From positions 6,153,741 to 6,217,740 of the forward strand of contig CM049318.1 of assembly GCA_026874595.1 (NCBI GenBank): a stretch of DNA of 64,000 bases. The letters run 5' to 3'. Positions 24,913 through 36,365 of this stretch are shown here, piece by piece. Every line of letters begins with the position of its first letter. Position 1 is the first letter of the stretch. Under the pieces are notes generated by a model. That model did no database searches and was not told the DNA's origin. It saw only the letters and a program-made list of their open reading frames with translations. The stretch comes from Sipunculus nudus (Eukaryota; Annelida; Sipuncula; Golfingiida; Sipunculidae). The translations under genes were made by a program, and so were the position numbers.

Positions 24913-24944
24913 AAATATTTTTATTAATTATATAGCAAATAATA

Positions 24945-25215
24945 AGCTTGAGGGCGAGGGTCACATAGCTTTGTTATGATACGCTCCCACTGAATTCTAC
25001 ATTAAACTTGGAAGGCACAAGAGAAAGGTAAAGTCACTTGGGGGGGGGGGCTATGTTTGAAGTTCAGGGTCTGATTGAGTAAAGAACACCCTAACATAAA
25101 ACGTAAAATGCAGAGCAATTACATTACGCCGTTCTCTTAATTAGAAAAATTGAACGGTCGGATTGAAGGACGATAGACAAAACCTATTGATCAATGATCA
25201 GGGTAAATTCTTGAG
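24945..25215 (+). repeat. R repeat, right part only, unit A
   Basis: Begins at 'gagggcgagggtcacatagc' and runs through 'gttcagggtctgattgagta' to 'atcagggtaaattcttgaga'. It matches 36,080-36,365 in unit B closely, but the left part of the R unit (about 425 bp in B) is absent: in A the sequence jumps from 'tatatagcaaataa' to 'taagcttgagggcgaggg'. Confidence 0.65.
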
Positions 25216-26494
25216 ATATTGTACAAACTTATAATTCTGTTACAATTAGAACACAAATTTTTAATTTTAATATACAAATTTAATCATTGTTTGTATGGTT
25301 TCATGTGAAAGTTTGACCATGAACATCTAGATATACACAGTGTTTGACCAGTTATCTTGGTTAATCCTTTACGTACTTATCCTTGAACATGTAAACCGGA
25401 TTTTGTTATTATGTCCTACCACCACAAATTTTTAAGAAATAATTTGTACTTTAGCCAATTAATAGGTTCATCTATTGACCCTGTAACTCATATTTTCTTC
25501 AGAAAGGGAGCTTTATAATTTTTCAGAAAGAGCACCTTGATAGTTTTCATATAAAGAGTATAAACTGAATTACCCCGGTATTACAAGCTCGGTAAAATAA
25601 CCATGTAACTCAGCATTTTTATTACCCTATAACCTAAGTTCCGAATTACTTAACTAGGCGCTCGCGTGTTATTCTTTCTTCATGTCCATGTCCCTTGAGT
25701 TACAGAGATACTGCACTGGAAATACATACAAAATTACTTGACATACGGACAGAAAGATATAGAATTTAGCTACATGTTGGATATTGTTTTGTATTACAAG
25801 GTTTTTAAAATGATTGTAGTGCACTGTTTTGACAAAGTCATGAGCTGCTATAAACGTACTGATGTTCATGTTGTGAAGCATTCTCTTTTAAAGTGTGTCA
25901 TATTATCCTTTAGTATTACATTATAGTTGAGAATCTTTGTAAATTAGAACAGATATATTATGTTTATTCAATTTTACTTAATCTTTTATTACAGTTAGTA
26001 GAATCAAACATGCACATCAAACCGAAAAATCACTTGTTACTCCAGCTGTTAATAAAAAAATTGAGCAAAAACTGAAAGAAGCATGAAACTCGGCAAAATA
26101 TTTGTCCGGACTATACCCATTTTTTCAGATATTGGGCCAAACGGAATTCATTATATCTCACTAAAATCCACAATGGCTTCGAAAATGCCCACCGGTTTAT
26201 AAAATTGGAGTCTTTCGTGCAACAGGGGTCTGACTCCCGGTGTAGCATATTTAATTTCCTTCATGTGATTAGGGTCTGAGCTCCAGGGTTGCGTTCTTAA
26301 TCTGCATTATGTAACGTTAAAGCAAGTTACACTGAGGCCGTCAAAGACATAAGAGCGATGGTTTAGGCCACTAATGACTTACACCATGCCAACGGGTGAA
26401 TATGTTGCAAGTGTAAATAAATTTGACAGAATGAAGACCATTGCCTAGCAACTATATTCACAAAATTACAACTGTTGCAAACATTTAAATTGTG

Positions 26495-26495
<1 letters not shown>

Positions 26496-26531
<36 letters not shown>

Positions 26532-27757
26532 TTTTATTATATAAGCAGAAATGGTGCCCTTAATGCTGTACATGACTAAAAGCCGCCAAATGGAATGCTA
26601 TTAGTAAATTTAGCAATGAATAAAACTGAGTAAAACTGTCTGAACAATTGAGTTTTCAAATGAGATTAAATAGGCGATAGACTGGATTGTGATCGCAGAT
26701 GCTGCGATAGTTCACTTTTATGACCATCTACACTAAAATCTCTCAGGCATATAGTCGATGACGTGGAATGTCTAAGAGATCCTGGTGGGAAGAGCGAAGC
26801 TCACGATTCTGGTGGTATGGTTGAATGAGCTCCTGCAAATAGTACGGAGCCCATGGGTATTTCGTTTTGAATGTCAGGACAAAAACTTAATTATGGATCC
26901 TCTGACACACTGGTAACCACTGCAGACCACGGAGCACAGGTGTGATGTGATCATATTTTCTTGTTAAAGGTAAAATTCGAGACGCCATATTCTGTATTGG
27001 TAGCAATTTTTGTATTTGAACAGAAGGGAGGCCACAAAGCAGTGCATTAGAGTAGTCCAGGTTAGAAGTGATGAAGGCATGAACCTCTTTGCAGTATCTT
27101 GATTGAGATACCTTCTGATATTACCGATGTTATAAAATATGAAAATACGCCGTAAGACACACACTATTGATATGTGCCTCCATACCGGCACTTGGTTCCA
27201 TAATCTCACCGACGTTCCTGACTACATAAATTTCTTTAATATCATGGCCTCTGATACGTAGAACAGGAAATCTAAACCTCTATGAGATATGCTTAGAAAA
27301 TATTAACAGGACCTGTGTTTTTTATCATTCGTTTTTAAACTTTTGAGTTTCATCCATCGGCGAACTGAGAATATACACTTCTCAACTTCTTGAATATGTC
27401 TGTTTATATCGTCGGGCCATGAAGCTGACGTAGAGCTGAGTGTCATCAGCATACAAATGGTAGTTTACCCCATGCATGCGAAGCAATTTGCCAAGAGAAG
27501 TTATATATATGGTAAAAAGAATTGGTCAGAGGACCAAGCCTTGAGGTACCCCGCACTACAGGGCCCTCGATTTTGCCCAATTTCCAATAAATACAAATTT
27601 TGGACGGTTTGATATGAGATATGAAATGAACCATTTTAGAGCTGTGCCATTATTACCATAATTTTCAAGACAGTTCTAGTAGCTGAAATTTTCGACGGCG
27701 TCAAAGGCAGCTGAGAGGTCCAGGAGAACAAGCAGCACTGCTCTGTGGACCCCTACA
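26496..27757 (-). mobile_element. 5'-truncated CR1/L2-like retrotransposon, unit A
   Basis: Reading the minus strand from 27,757: 'HRAVLLVLLDLSAAFDAV' (RT motif A), 'GTALKWFISYLI', 'CGVPQGLVL' (motif B), '[13 protein letters not shown]' (motif C, catalytic YADD intact, about 27,440-27,460), then 'VVRNVG-IM', 'NIG-IRRYLNQDTAK', a frame change, 'HAFITSNLDYSNALLCGLPS' and 'RKYDHITPVLRGLQWLPV'. The 3' end is an (ATT)n tail, a microsatellite end typical of CR1/L2-type elements. Frame changes and stops make it inactive, and the 5' part (endonuclease, RT fingers) is absent. ACATTTA flanks both ends (26,481 and 27,758) and may be a target duplication. Confidence 0.85.
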
Positions 27758-27934
27758 ACATTTACACATTTTGTCACACATAGGTTTACTATACTCGTTC
27801 ATAACCCCTATGTCTTATGTGTAGTGATAAGTGTTAATTAACAGCAATCCTCGACGTCACACGAAGCAGGTACCATGGTCGCTGGAGCGTGACTGGTCAC
27901 GTGAGGGTATTCGCGGGAAGGCTTCTTCCTCCGA

Positions 27935-27954
27935 CCCCCCCCCCCCCCCCCCCC
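27935..27954. repeat. C20 homopolymer
   Basis: Twenty consecutive C. At the equivalent place in unit B (near 39,100) the sequence is 'tcgacccccaccacccgtcg', so the run expanded in A or shrank in B after duplication. Confidence 0.95.
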
Positions 27955-28829
27955 GTCGTAGGAAGGACAGCCTCAAATATCAATAAATTCCCATAAAATT
28001 GTCCTAGAATGCATCGCAAGTACAGTATTTCTTCGTTTTTGGTGTCGATAAATATATAAAAAATTCTGAATAATGACTGTGAATGAATTATGGCTTATTT
28101 TATATTAAAATTGTTCTAAATTTGATTTTACTTACTAACAGGTCGAATTATTATATTAATGAAGCAAGTATTTGTTGCTGAGTTCTGCACAGTGGTCGCA
28201 TACTTTTGACTGTAATCAATTGAACGGGCTATTTGCTGGGCTGGGATTTTCTGTTTTGTCATACAATCTGATGTCTGGCTTGTAGAACAGTTTTATTAAA
28301 ATATTTCATCTTTCTTTTTTTAATTTCCCTTTATTTGCACGCTAACAAATGTAATTGCTTTAAAATGGTGATAGGGCAAAAAACTTATCAGTCAAAAGCT
28401 TTAATAAAATTAGTTATCTGATATGTCCGTTAACACTAATCATTAGGACATTTGAAACCTACATACATGTAATTAGATTTTACGATCCACTTCATTTTCA
28501 TGTAAATAAACTATGGAAATATCAAATGTCTAAACGCAAGTGTACTTATTTTTTATATACATATTAATTTTAAGTATTTGAGCCCCATGTCTGTTTCAAT
28601 ATTATGAAATGGAGAGTCGAGTGGTATAAGAAACTGCTATCTTCAGTGGCTTCCAAGATTTGATTATCATCGTCCCTATTGGAGTGGGTTGTAGATGCTC
28701 GTCCGAAGTCGGTGGTTTTCTTCCTGTCCTCTTATTTCCTCCATTTTCTCTCATACTGAAAGCCACCATCAGATTCATAAAGATTCATGGAGGCTTGTAA
28801 AAGTAATTATGACTAATTGGAAAATCCAT

Positions 28830-28831
<2 letters not shown>

Positions 28832-28880
<49 letters not shown>
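28832..28880. repeat. (TA)n microsatellite
   Basis: About 24 TA units. Unit B has only a short 'atatatatatata' at the same place (about 39,983). Confidence 0.95.
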
Positions 28881-28881
<1 letters not shown>

Positions 28882-29837
28882 GAGAAAAATAATTATTGTG
28901 CTCAAAGTAATTTTTTACCAGAATTCCTTTAATACTTTAATAATAAAATTGGTTTAATACTATACTTTCAAAGGAAAGTGTCATTTGCTAGGATAGGTTT
29001 TATAGTATTAATATTTCTGAATTCTCCCGTTTGATTTTTCTATACTTGCATGCTAACGAATGTATTATCTGCCTTGATAGATTAAAAAAACTTAGCTTTC
29101 ATGTCTGTTAGGAGCTCGAAATAGCCATGAAGAATGGTTAGGATCTTCAAACATTATATTAAATTTTACGATCAGCTTAAATTTCATTTTAAACTGTGTT
29201 GGTGCAATTGGGAAAAAAATCAAATAGCTTTCAACGGTAAGACTTTTATTCCAAATTTATTTAGTTTACATGTTTGCATGACAGGAACCGATCATATTTA
29301 GCAGCTTACACCTGTTTGCTGGATATATTTTGTTTTTTCTTGCCATGAGGTGATGTTTTTCGGGTTTATGCTGGTATGAAGACAGAATCAACACATTTTT
29401 AGAGGCACAGGACACGTTGCTGTATGATGCAAATTCAGCTGTATGTTAGCATGGAAGAGTCAACGCATGCAAGTTAAATATCACGACCTTTGTTGTGATG
29501 CTATTTTTGTTATATATAACTAGTTGGGATTCATTTTGCTTGATGTTTGGTGTGAACAAAATACTTTCATTTGCTAACGTCATGCACAATTGTAGATTTA
29601 TGCAGTCCATGCATGTATTATTAGAAACATTTACCACATGTATCAAAATTCAGAAGTCTGCTACCAGTGTTAAAGCTAGCTGACCTTTCATGAATGTATG
29701 CTAAGAGAATGGAAAACGAGGCGAAGGAAGGAAAGTGGAACTCCCACCAAAAGGTTGAAAAACTTAATACACTCAGATTTCCTGGCATGCATACTTTCTT
29801 CGTCATCTTGATAACATCAAAATCAAGTAGAAAATTA

Positions 29838-31706
29838 TAGGCCATGTCATTATAGACAGTCATAAGTAAAAAAAAGACTGACAGAGGTCCATAAATAAAA
29901 TAAACTAAAGTCCACCAGAATGCATAGAGGCAGGCCAATAAAGGATAAAGTATAAAAAATAAAAATATTGGTCCATTAATAAATTGCAATTTTAATCAAT
30001 TATCACAATAATGAAACTATGACGACATCAGTAATATATCCGGGAGATAAATAATATTAATCATATGTTATTATGTCTTCCCTCCCATTGGCGAAGACAA
30101 ATAGTGTTTGGGCTATAGTCGACAGCGTCAGCGTCGGCAGCGTCTGTGTCATATCTTGTGAACGCAATAACTATGATTGACTCAACAATTTTTTATGAAA
30201 TTTTAAATTTAAACTGTTTTAAAACACATTATTGTTTAAATCGATTTCTTTAAGGAGCTGGGAAACCAGTGACCTTGACTTGGATCTTCAAGTTCAAATC
30301 AGTCAGAACAGTAAGTATTTGTGAACATTATCATAAATTATTTGAACCACTCGATATATTTTCATGGAATTCGACTCGTGAAATGTCTCTACCAATATCT
30401 CGGACAAGTTCGAAAACAGGCCTAAACAGTTTACTTGTGAACCGTATAACCTTTAAATAATCACATATTTTTCCTCAAATTTGAAACACTTTTGTTTTAA
30501 TCAAGTTCCTTGAGGTGCCCGATAAATGGGACCTTCACCTGGATCTTCAAGGTCAAATCAGCCAGAATAAAATCTCAGACCAGATCATAACTTGGTAACC
30601 TTGATTATCATTATACAAGGTCAGATCTTAAGAAATCCAGGATTTTAGTAAACACCAAACCTATGAAGGGATCCATTTTCCCCCCTCAAATATGTGAGGC
30701 CTGTAGGGGGGGGGGAATATAGTCCCTTTTGTGTAAAAAAAACAAGTCCTCATATTAATTATCAATTAATATATGAATTATAATAACTAATATATTGTAT
30801 AACAACTATCTAAGAACATATAAAACTGTCATGAAATAAGAAACAAACCGGTAAGAACTAGGATAAATGTTTACTGGAAATATTTTAATTTAGAGATAGA
30901 AAGTTACATACATTTGTTTCAATATTAAAATTCCATGGCACGCTTTACAACAACCATGTGTAACAAACAGACATGGTGTGGGTAAGGTCAACCTTTGTTT
31001 ACTTTGACTTCAACAAACGGCTCGATGAAAACATTTGCATAATTTGATGTTTCATTTTATATATGAACTCAAATATCTTTTGAAATCACTTGCAAAGATT
31101 CAATGACAGATTCCAAAGTACCACTTGTTATCTTTTGCCTAACTTCTATTCCACACATTCAGCAATACGTACAAAGAGTTTGTAAAAGTGCAGAACTATC
31201 TCACATACCGTGGGGTAATCACTACTCCTTTTCAATTTTCTTGACTCCAGGTATTTAAAAGCACATGTAAACTTTTATTTCAATTAATTTTCAATAAAAA
31301 AATATATGTTCTTTGCGATAAATAAACCCCGATAATGCAAGAAATTATAGGTAAAGGTCAAAGTCTGTGACCTTTTGACCTCTGGTGACGTTTTACAGAA
31401 TAAATTTGCATATCATTCGCATGGGCTTGTATGTCTTGTCAAGACAAACATTTTAGTGGTCATTTGAGATATTTTGGTGAAGAGTTGTAAAGTTAGGCCT
31501 GTTTGAATTTTCCATACCCCTAAGTATCTGCCTCCAGCTGTCAAAGTAGGGGTGGTTAAAAAGTCTATAAGGGGTACCTTCCATCCCAATTTTTTTTTGC
31601 TGGCAACATCAATTTTCTGACTTGTTAGACTTAGGGCTACATGAAAATACCCATTAAAGTTAATCACAAGGGGGGGTGCACAATAACCCCACTAGCCCAT
31701 GGCCTA
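29838..31706. mobile_element. 1,869-bp insertion with 9-bp TIR and TTA target duplication (PIF/Harbinger-like, non-autonomous)
   Basis: Unit A reads aaaaTTA, then TAGGCCATG at 29,838, and ends CATGGCCTA at 31,706 followed by TTA at 31,707. The two ends are perfect 9-bp inverted repeats. Unit B has one TTA at the equivalent place (41,185-41,187) and continues 'ggttttccttgatt' as A does after the insertion, so B preserves the empty site. A 3-bp TTA/TAA duplication is characteristic of PIF/Harbinger transposons. Inside are a 'agcgtcagcgtcggcagcgt' leader near 30,124 and two diverged units about 262 bp apart with 'ttgacttggatcttcaagtt' and 'cacctggatcttcaaggtca'. No transposase frame is visible. 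Superfamily assignment is inference; the insertion itself is firm. Confidence 0.75.
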
Positions 31707-32452
31707 TTAGATTTTCCTTGATTCCTTGAAGGGGTCATTAAACGTTTCTGCGGTTTAAGCTACGGTGCTCTTGCAACCTTTGGAAATTTGTTTTCTCTTT
31801 ATGTCAACTCTATACCCTAAAGCAAAATGCTTGGGAAACTTGTATTTCATACCACTCACTTCGTCAAGTGAACATACATTAGAGCGACTTTTTCTGAAGA
31901 AAATTACTGAATTTTATTATTACTGAAAAGATCAGTTTATTTCATAAAATTTTGTTATATTTCAAGCAATGTCTATACACCCAATGTCTGAATAATTTCT
32001 TTTAGATTGTTAGGACAGGAGCGTTTTTCTTCTGATAAAATACACATTATTCCAATTTATTAACTAATGATTCTTCTTAACTTATGCTCAAGGCTCAGTG
32101 CAATCTACAATTTGTTTACATGCTGATATTTTATTTTTAAATAAATGTAGTAAATTATATTCATAGTAATACGTGTATTTACTACTTTATAACAAGTGTC
32201 TAGTCTGTGTTAGCAAATGAAGTATTTTAATACAGCAACGGGGAATGCTAATTCAGTGTCAGCCTATTGGTAAGGATTTTCTATTATATTACCAGGTTAA
32301 CTGACTGCTGACCCAATACGGGCCACTTTAACGCACTGTCATAGCAACACCGGTTATAAAACCTTGTTCGAGTGTTGAGTGAGCCGAGCGTTTTACCATG
32401 AGCCGAGCGTTTTAATGCGATTCATTCTTTGACAAATATAACCTTATGTATT

Positions 32453-32785
32453 GGTAATTTTAGCAAATCTATGAGCTTATGCGATGGTGTGGCGTCTTCC
32501 GTCGCCCGTCGTCTGTACATTAACCCATACTACCTCTCAAACGGCAGGAGCTAGCATCACCAAATTTAATGCAAAAGCAAATAGTCAACTTATAAAAACT
32601 CTATCAGAATTTGCTGATTTTTTTTTTGCTAACTGCATTTTCTTGGATTTTATAGAGAAAACCTACAAAACTTTTTAAAATCTTCTTCTCCGAAACGGTT
32701 CAGCCAAATTTTTCCAATATTTCACAGAATTGATTGCTATAACAATCTCTTTCAACTTTGTTCGAATGGTTTAAGTTTTCGGAAT
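32453..32785 (+). repeat. GGCGCC-family copy truncated by the duplication junction (unit A)
   Basis: It matches the start of the long copy at 41,862: 'ggtaattttagcaaatctat', 'cgtcgtctgtacattaaccc', 'cttcttctccgaaacggttc' and 'tttgttcgaatggtttaag'. It stops where unit B begins, whereas the copy after unit B continues for 2 kb more. It was therefore cut by the duplication breakpoint, not by decay. Confidence 0.7.
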
Positions 32786-32825
32786 TTTTTTTTTCCAAAA
32801 GAAAGATTGGCCCCCGACGGGTTGT

Positions 32826-33150
32826 ATTATAGTGGAGCGTGGTGCTGTAATGACAAAGTGCCAGGCTTGTGATCAAGTGGTCATTGGTTCGAATCCCATA
32901 GCCTCTCACTTCTTCGCTAAGACCCTTAAGCAAGGTATCAGCCACAAGTGTGTTTATGTCAACCAGCATTATAAATAGGTACCGAATAAGGTGCCATCTG
33001 CGTATGGCAGGGCCTGGCGACCTAAATCGTGTGTAGGCTCTGTTGCGTCACCAATGAGCTTCCACCGAGAATTAATTTGTAGTCGTCTGTGCAAGATACT
33101 TGAGAGAGGACTTAAAACTTGCAACTGTTTTAATTTTATTAAGAAGAAGA
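32826..33150 (+). mobile_element. tRNA-derived SINE, copy in unit B
   Basis: The same element as in unit A but with an intact B box (ggttcgaatccc, about 32,886) and an extra stretch of about 90 bp in the body (about 32,940-33,030) missing from A. It ends in 'aacttgcaactgttttaatt', then an aagaagaag tail. The B box alone might suggest a tRNA gene, but there is no acceptor-stem pairing and the element is shared with A at the duplication start, so a SINE fits better. Confidence 0.65.
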
Positions 33151-33159
33151 AATAAGGGA

Positions 33160-33640
33160 GATGCGAAGCAGGGCGCCCCTCCTTAGGTAGGCACGGACTC
33201 ATTCCATCTGAACCGCATGCCTTCCTTACTGTAAATGACCGGACAGCGTCAAGTACATCCTGTTTACTGACATTAATTCTCTCTAAGGAATGACCTGTAA
33301 AGTTCGTGGGTATATCAGGGAGGGGCGTATTGCGATCTTCAACTGTGGATTAAGACCGAAAAAATCATTGAAAGCTGTTGCTATATCTTTATTATTGAAT
33401 AATTGATCTCCTTCCGATAATATGAATGGAATGCCTTCAAGTTTTGAAGTACTGAGAATTTTAATTTTTTATAAAATGTTCCATCAGTATTAATGGAATA
33501 AAACCAAGTCTGACGAGTATTTGTTTTTAGAGATAAAAGCATACCAGCCCTTGCTGTTTTGACAACCTGATTTGTTGTTTTCACTACACCTGTTTGATAA
33601 CCCTTTGTTTTAGTGTATGTCACTGTATGATTTGGTTCAA
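33160..33640 (-). pseudogene. Non-LTR retrotransposon fragment (EN-RT linker), unit B
   Basis: Minus-strand reading gives 'NQVVKTARAG', 'TWFYSINTDGTFYKKLKF', then decayed linker, then 'KACGSDGMSPCLPKEGRP'. This order and the KACGxDG motif identify the region just before the RT fingers of a non-LTR element. Stops and frame changes show it is dead. It is orthologous to 21,965-22,440, so the insertion predates the tandem duplication. Confidence 0.65.
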
Positions 33641-33699
33641 CATTACATTTTCAATAGAACATTTCAATGTCTTTGTAATTCATAAAATGTTTAGTAAAT

Positions 33700-34405
33700 G
33701 TACTTGGTGCGGATTGTTCTTGTGATTCCTAGTACCTTATTTGCAAGTAATTTGTTGGTATGCAGCTAATACTTTGTTTATTTGCGTGGTTTCAAAGGTT
33801 ATCTATATAAATTAACGTTCAATTAGTTTGAGTTGAGAATATTAACAAATGCTAAGTGTGTAACCCATAATATCGTTTGTTGGTCCAATAGAAATTATCT
33901 ATAATTGCTCTCTATTTTGGAGGCATTTATCAAAAGGTAATATTAAATATAATAACGTTTCAACGGCTTTATCAATATGATAAAAAAGGAACTGGCACTA
34001 AGAATTTACAAAGTAATTATACACAATTTCGCGCCTAATGTTTACAAACATAATTAACATTACAGGTTGTTTTATAATTGTTTGGTTTTTTTTCTTATTT
34101 ATGTAGGCATAATACTCAGAAACAGAAAGAAGGTTACCAGCTGCTTGTAGCATGTATACATCTATCACCTTTATCCGTTGATTGGCTGAAATAACCATAT
34201 TTACTCGCTTCTCCTGAACGCCCGTGGGAAGCTTTTCCTGTAGACGAAAGTAGTAAGCCCTGCTGATTACCTGCTCCGCTGCGAAATTCGAAGAAAGACT
34301 TCGGGATAACAGAAAAGGTAATAGTCACTTTTTGTGGGGTGGGGAGGATTGGAAGATGTTGCTTAAAGTTCAAGCTTGTGACTTACTAAAGAAGGACAAA
34401 ACAAT
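33700..34405 (+). repeat. R repeat in unit B
   Basis: Counterpart of 22,500-23,245 with the same ordered phrases, including 'gaaattatctataattgctc' and 'gttcaagcttgtgacttact'. Plus orientation. Confidence 0.7.
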
Positions 34406-35169
34406 TATTCCTGTTTTTTTCTGAATTTATAAACTTCTTTTCAATATATTTAAATATATCTTGAGCAAACATAGTTAATATCCATTGCATTTACCCGGAA
34501 CATTCCTTTCAAACCAAGTGTTTCGCATTCAGCAATCACGTTTTGTTCGTCACCTTTCTGTGCACGGGACCTCAGCGTTCGGCAAAGAAAAGCCATCTAA
34601 CTATGCTGGGTTGTCCGCTGAAATTCTTCTTGAATCTCTCTGAGATTAAAGCACACAACAAAAAGGACAACCAACATATAGCTGCTTGTTGCTTTAGTAT
34701 AATAATATCAAACTTTTCAAACAGTCAAATTATTATTAAATGTGTTTGACCGATGCTCGTAAATTATTAAAACTTTATTTTTGATCACCTGATCAACTGA
34801 TAGAATTCTTAAATAATAAACCCACGATATAAATTGTTTATTGTTGACGATACCAAAAATACTTAATCATTTTAATATTTCAGATCTTTCGAAATAACAG
34901 ACAATTTAAACCTTTACACCATTTCTGCATACTTTACTTTTCGCATGCCTAAATTAATATAAGAATAGGTGTGTTTAAACTGAAATAAGTATGTAGCACT
35001 TGTATATACAGTATATACTAGCACAGTATATATAATGTGTATACATGTATATATGTTATATATATATATATATATTAGTATGCGTGTAGAAATATATATA
35101 AAGATAGACATGTAGTGTGTATATAACAAAAAAAAAATGTCCGGGACTGTGCTTGATCGCAAGGAACAG

Positions 35170-35580
35170 TTGAAAAGTAAAGTAAAAATATGGGGCAATA
35201 CGTCTGCACAGGTTCTCAGCTGACGTGGGGGAATCTAATCAGGACCAGCGGCCTTGCGAACGTTTAAACTAGCGCAAGCCCTCTTTGTTTCCAAAATTTC
35301 AGTCATAAAAGGGGGAGTTTCATCACAGTGCACCTTTGTATCAGGGGTTTCACCTAAAATTCATTTAATTTATCTGGTAGACTTAGGTCTTCTGTAATAT
35401 ATGCAGACCTAAACTTAGCCCTGTAACGAACGATCGACTTTACTCGCTGCCATAACTGCCTGGAATCATTCTTGGCTTGCAAATCAGATTCTAAACTTTG
35501 CGCGTAGTTCATCTGAGCGAGCTTAATTTCGTGTTTCACTTCATACTCTGCGGTTTTAAACTTTTTGTTTTGTCTCCATT
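35170..35580 (-). pseudogene. Second non-LTR retrotransposon fragment, unit B
   Basis: Counterpart of 23,785-24,180. Minus-strand frame: 'HEIKLAQMNYAQSLESDL', 'NDSRQLWQRVKSIV', 'AYITEDLSLPDKLNEF', then a frame change and a remnant 'TFARPLVLIRF' where A reads the AGPDEIAP motif. An AT-rich tract (35,000-35,115) follows at the 3' side. Same orientation and position as in A, so inserted before the duplication. Confidence 0.75.
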
Positions 35581-35689
35581 CTAGTAAAATATGCCCCTGG
35601 TAATCAAATTCGATGCAATATTTTCATTATTATATATAGCAAATAAACTCTTATCACATAACATAGCTCCCAATAGCCTATTATAATGA

Positions 35690-36365
35690 TTGTTGGTCCA
35701 TCAGAAATAATCTAAAACTGCTCTCGATGCGGGTGTAATTTTTCAAAGTATGATAAATGTGACAATAAGTATAATAATTGGGCAAATTTTGTAATTTTCT
35801 TAATTGGGGAAAATATGCACTAATAATTTAGCTCGTACTTATACGCCTAATTGAGAGTGAAAAATGACTCGAATTGACCAACATGATAAATATTATAGAT
35901 TTTTAAATTGTTGTTTTTATAATTAACAGGATCATAATTAATGTGGAAATCGGATGATGGCGAGTTGCTACATGTAGCATGAAGCTATATATTTTACACC
36001 CATTAACACAAGATAAACTAAACTTACCTCATTTGACTGGTTATGTTTTCCTGCGTGAGCTTGTGAAACTAGTTCGTGAGGGCGAGGGTCACATGGCTTT
36101 GTTATAACACGCTCCCACTGAATTCTAAATTAATCTTGGAAGGCACAGAAGAAAGGTAAGGTCACTTTTTTGGGGGGTTGGGGGTTGGAGAAGTATGCTG
36201 AAGTTCAGGGTCTGATTTAGTCAAGAACACTCTAACATAAAACGTAAAATGCGTAGCAATTACATTACGCCGTTCTTTTAATTAAAATAATTGAACGATC
36301 GGATTCAAGGAAGATAGACATAACCCATTGTCCAATGATCAGGGTAAATTCTGTAATTTAGTTCC
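35690..36365 (+). repeat. R repeat, second copy in unit B
   Basis: A full R unit with 'ttgttggtccatcagaaata', 'ataagtataataattgggca', 'agataaactaaacttacctc', 'gagggcgagggtcacatggc', 'gttcagggtctgatttagtc' and 'atcagggtaaattctg'. It resembles the copy at 18,601-19,470 more than its neighbour at 33.7 kb. Unit A keeps only its right part. Confidence 0.65.

Larger units (their letters stand above)
21678..32785 (+). repeat. Tandem segmental duplication, unit A
   Basis: About 11.1 kb, collinear and in direct orientation with unit B. Shared order: SINE head, minus-strand retrotransposon linker, R repeat, a second minus-strand linker, an R-tail segment, the CR1/L2-like reverse transcriptase, a 2-kb segment with 'cgtccgaagtcggtggtttt', then the start of a GGCGCC-family copy. 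Both units start at 'ccaaaagaaag(t/a)ttggcccc'. Unit A holds two insertions that B lacks (24,214-24,912 and 29,838-31,706) and lacks about 425 bp present in B (about 35,650-36,075). These differences account for the size gap. Most aligned stretches look 85-92 percent identical by eye. Confidence 0.9.

Noticed and set aside
26964-27209. Minus-strand open frame starting MRLWNQVPVW taken as a gene
   Set aside because: It covers part of a frame-shifted reverse transcriptase (NIG-IRRYLNQDTAK) and crosses out of the true frame; the same frame at 37,964-38,404 reflects the duplicated copy. Both are transposon remains.
32826-32900. tRNA gene suggested by the intact B box ggttcgaatccc
   Set aside because: No pairing acceptor stem, and the element continues into a SINE body with an A/T-rich tail and is shared with unit A.
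35040-35198. Minus-strand open frame rich in Tyr and Ile (34,914-35,198)
   Set aside because: It is a translation of a (TA)n-rich tract next to a dead retrotransposon fragment.
6880-36365. R units read as a CRISPR-like or satellite array
   Set aside because: The units are hundreds of bases long, strongly diverged and irregularly spaced in a eukaryotic context; there are no short identical repeats with unique spacers.
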